Origin: Synechococcus sp. CPC35
GTDB taxonomy: Bacteria > Cyanobacteriota > Cyanobacteriia > PCC-6307 > Cyanobiaceae
Length of the DNA stretch: 5,906 nt
Assembly: GCA_002684175.1 (NCBI GenBank)
Contig: NYUU01000092.1
Location: 1 to 5,906 of the forward strand
Direction: 5' to 3'
Part shown: positions 4,153 through 5,906 of the stretch, piece by piece
Layout: the number at the start of each line of letters is the position of its first letter
How positions within the stretch are numbered: the stretch's first letter is position 1
Made by a program: the position numbers and the translations under genes
Notes under the pieces: model-generated
Seen by the model: the letters and a program-made list of their open reading frames with translations, nothing else
What the model was told of the DNA's origin: nothing
The model's database searches: none

Positions 4153-5906
4153 ATGAAATTCACGGTCGCTGACCTGCTCGACCACCTGTCGCTTGATTCA
4201 CCTGTTGAGACAGGTGTCCTGGCGAAAATTCTCAAACTTTCGAACACATCGGAGAAACAGGATCTTGAACTTGCGATCGATTCCCTACTGAAACTGGGAA
4301 TCATCGAGAAGGCGTCTGAAGATGGTCTGCTGCGCAGCTCAAATGAATCCTTGTTGGATGCTCGGCTTCGCTGCAGCAGCAAGGGATTCTGCTTTGCCAT
4401 CAGAGATGACGGCGGAGATGACGTCTACATCAGGGACCATCAGCTCAACCATGCCTGGAATGGAGACCGCGTGATGGTGCGCATCACCAGAGAAGGGGGG
4501 CGACGTCGGTCTCCGGAGGGTGGAGTTCAGTGCATTCTCGAACGATCCACACGGTCCTTACTGGCCCAGGTTGAACGGCAGGATGAGCAGATGTTGGCGG
4601 CTCCTTTGGACGACCGGATGCTGACAACGATCATGCTGCCGGAACAAGCCTCCGCTCATCTGTCGGGAGACCCCCCGGAGAATGTGGTGGAAGTCAGCAT
4701 CGATCGCTATCCAGTCGCACAGCATCCCGCTGAAGGCCACGTCGTCAGGCCGCTTCCACTCAATGGAGGACCGACGGCCGACAGAGATCTGCTTCTGACC
4801 AAGGCGGGGCTTCAGCACAGGGTGGCCCCTCCGAGAGGTTCCGGCAAAGCCCCGGCGACAAAAGGTCGTACAGATCTCACAGAACAACCCTCCCTCTTGC
4901 TGACGAGCTGGGAGGCACCTGAAGCTCCTGCCCTGCCGGCTGTCCATGTCGAGGCAAGGGAGGGGGGAGCAAGGATCTGGATCCATGCCCCGTCAGTGGC
5001 AGAACGGATTGGCCTTGGTAACAGTCTCGATCTCTGGCTTCGGGAGCGTGGGGAAGCTCTTTGTCTCGGAGAACTCTGGCAACCGTTGCTCACTCCGAAC
5101 CTGAACCAAATGGTTCGCTTCAAGGAGGGAGAGATCAAAGAAGCCGTGACGGTGCGGTTGGACGTGAACGCAGAGGGAGAGATCAGCGACTGGCAGTTCA
5201 TGCTCAGCACGATTCGTCCCAGGGCGACTGTCAACGCTCTGCAGCTCAAAGCGCTTTCTGAACGCAAACCAAGAGCCAGAACCGTTCCAGCTGCTCTGAA
5301 ACCGATCAAGGATCATCTCAGCCAACTTGAGACGCTTGTTTTCAGTGCCGGTTCTCTCTGCAGTCGGGAACGGAAAGACGGATCAGTTCAGCTGGATCTC
5401 CAGCCGCCGTACCTTTCGGCGCTTGGCGATCTGCGCTGGGCCGATCCCAGCGGTCTGAGGCATCGCTGGGTGGATGAGATGGACCCGACTGATCCTCAGT
5501 CACTGCTTCAACCGTTGTTGCGTGCAGCAAACAAGGCATGGGACAACCATCGAGACGACCTTGGCCTTCCAGGGATTTCTGTTCAGGCGGGAGAAGCGGA
5601 TGCCTCGGTACTCACCGACGTAGCCAAAACAGCCATCGCCCTGGAGCTCCCCCTTGAACTTGACGAGGAAGGCAGCCCCTCAGCAGAAGAGCTGATCAGC
5701 GTTTTCAACGGATCCGACCATCGCCGAGTCCTTGAACAGCAACTCAGTCATTCCCTCCCGCAGCCCATGTTCGAAGCTGTAGGAGAAAAGCGAGATTCGG
5801 AGCAGCAGACTGACAAATCGCGACCAGCAGGTTGTGCACCGTGGTGTTGTGCTGCTCAGCACTATGCACACCTTGTAAACCAGCAGGTGATTGTGGCATT
5901 GCTTCA
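4153..5906 (+). CDS. RNase II/RNase R-family (RNB, Zam-like) protein with lost catalytic residues; 3' end beyond window
   Basis: The frame is open for 584 codons to the right edge. An in-frame TGA at 4126 leaves the ATG at 4153 as the only start. Domains in order: an RNase R-type winged helix (about 3-68), a first cold-shock domain (about 70-145, with GFCFAI at 78-83 and NGDRVMV at 102-108), a second OB-like domain (about 148-225), then an RNB-like domain from about 239. The RNB entry DLT (241-243) is conserved, but the four metal-binding aspartates (D201, D207, D209 and D210 of E. coli RNase II) align with T251, E257, P259 and A260. The SPIRRYADL motif reads as AAQH-Y-A-H-L at 567-574; Y571 and LVN (574-576) survive. 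Active family members are 3'-5' exoribonucleases. This one probably binds RNA without cutting it, or has another role. Cyanobacterial Zam (acetazolamide resistance) is the nearest named relative I can suggest. Any C-terminal S1 domain is outside the window. Confidence 0.82.
   Translation, partial: MKFTVADLLDHLSLDSPVETGVLAKILKLSNTSEKQDLELAIDSLLKLGIIEKASEDGLLRSSNESLLDARLRCSSKGFCFAIRDDGGDDVYIRDHQLNHAWNGDRVMVRITREGGRRRSPEGGVQCILERSTRSLLAQVERQDEQMLAAPLDDRMLTTIMLPEQASAHLSGDPPENVVEVSIDRYPVAQHPAEGHVVRPLPLNGGPTADRDLLLTKAGLQHRVAPPRGSGKAPATKGRTDLTEQPSLLLTSWEAPEAPALPAVHVEAREGGARIWIHAPSVAERIGLGNSLDLWLRERGEALCLGELWQPLLTPNLNQMVRFKEGEIKEAVTVRLDVNAEGEISDWQFMLSTIRPRATVNALQLKALSERKPRARTVPAALKPIKDHLSQLETLVFSAGSLCSRERKDGSVQLDLQPPYLSALGDLRWADPSGLRHRWVDEMDPTDPQSLLQPLLRAANKAWDNHRDDLGLPGISVQAGEADASVLTDVAKTAIALELPLELDEEGSPSAEELISVFNGSDHRRVLEQQLSHSLPQPMFEAVGEKRDSEQQTDKSRPAGCAPWCCAAQHYAHLVNQQVIVALL

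Noticed and set aside
4888..4960. Sequencing error or frameshift as the cause of the missing RNB catalytic motif
   Set aside because: The residues on both sides (DLT before, then RIWIHA and GNSLDLWLRERG after) stay in register with the family in the same frame, and a second, distant motif is also altered, so a local error does not explain it.
4558..5309. Minus-strand open frames of 142 and 165 codons opposite the RNB gene
   Set aside because: They are antisense frames with many Arg, Ser and Cys and no domain pattern, while the plus strand shows consecutive RNase R-type domains in one uninterrupted frame.

Overview
The window looks like chromosomal DNA from a marine picocyanobacterium, most likely a marine Synechococcus (or a GC-rich relative such as a low-light Prochlorococcus). 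Three things point there: a 35-residue Psb30/Ycf12 photosystem II subunit, a Ycf20-like (DUF565) protein fragment, and a CbbY-type phosphatase. The genes are packed tightly, Shine-Dalgarno sequences are weak or absent, and base composition is moderately GC-rich throughout. No tRNA, rRNA, mobile element or CRISPR array was seen.

Layout. On the minus strand at the left edge, a CbbY-type HAD phosphatase (855-103) runs into the start of a Ycf20/DUF565-like membrane protein (103 to the edge), their stop and start codons sharing one base. Divergently, recJ (single-strand 5'-3' exonuclease) runs on the plus strand to 2812 and ends 9 bp from the convergent psb30 stop (psb30 is minus, 2929-2822). A 102-bp divergent control region (2930-3031) holds a perfect 7+7 inverted repeat plus a 9-bp direct copy of one arm. 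It separates psb30 from a plus-strand operon: a YkgJ-family cysteine-cluster protein, then two tandem half-size UPF0016/Gdt1 membrane proteins, each carrying one ELGDKTQLA motif. After a 102-bp gap, an RNase II/RNase R-like (RNB, Zam-like) gene begins at 4153 and runs off the right edge.

How the genes may work together (inference). CbbY would clear the Rubisco inhibitor xylulose-1,5-bisphosphate and Psb30 is a photosystem II core subunit. The paired UPF0016 proteins resemble the two halves of the cyanobacterial Mn exporter Mnx, which handles Mn at the thylakoid. A PSII subunit and a putative Mn transporter are therefore divergently arranged around one short control region.

The most unusual object is the RNB protein. 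Its winged helix, cold-shock domains and overall RNB layout are recognisable and the frame is intact over 584 codons, but all four expected metal-binding aspartates and most of the SPIRRYADL motif are replaced. It therefore looks like a catalytically dead RNase II-family protein.
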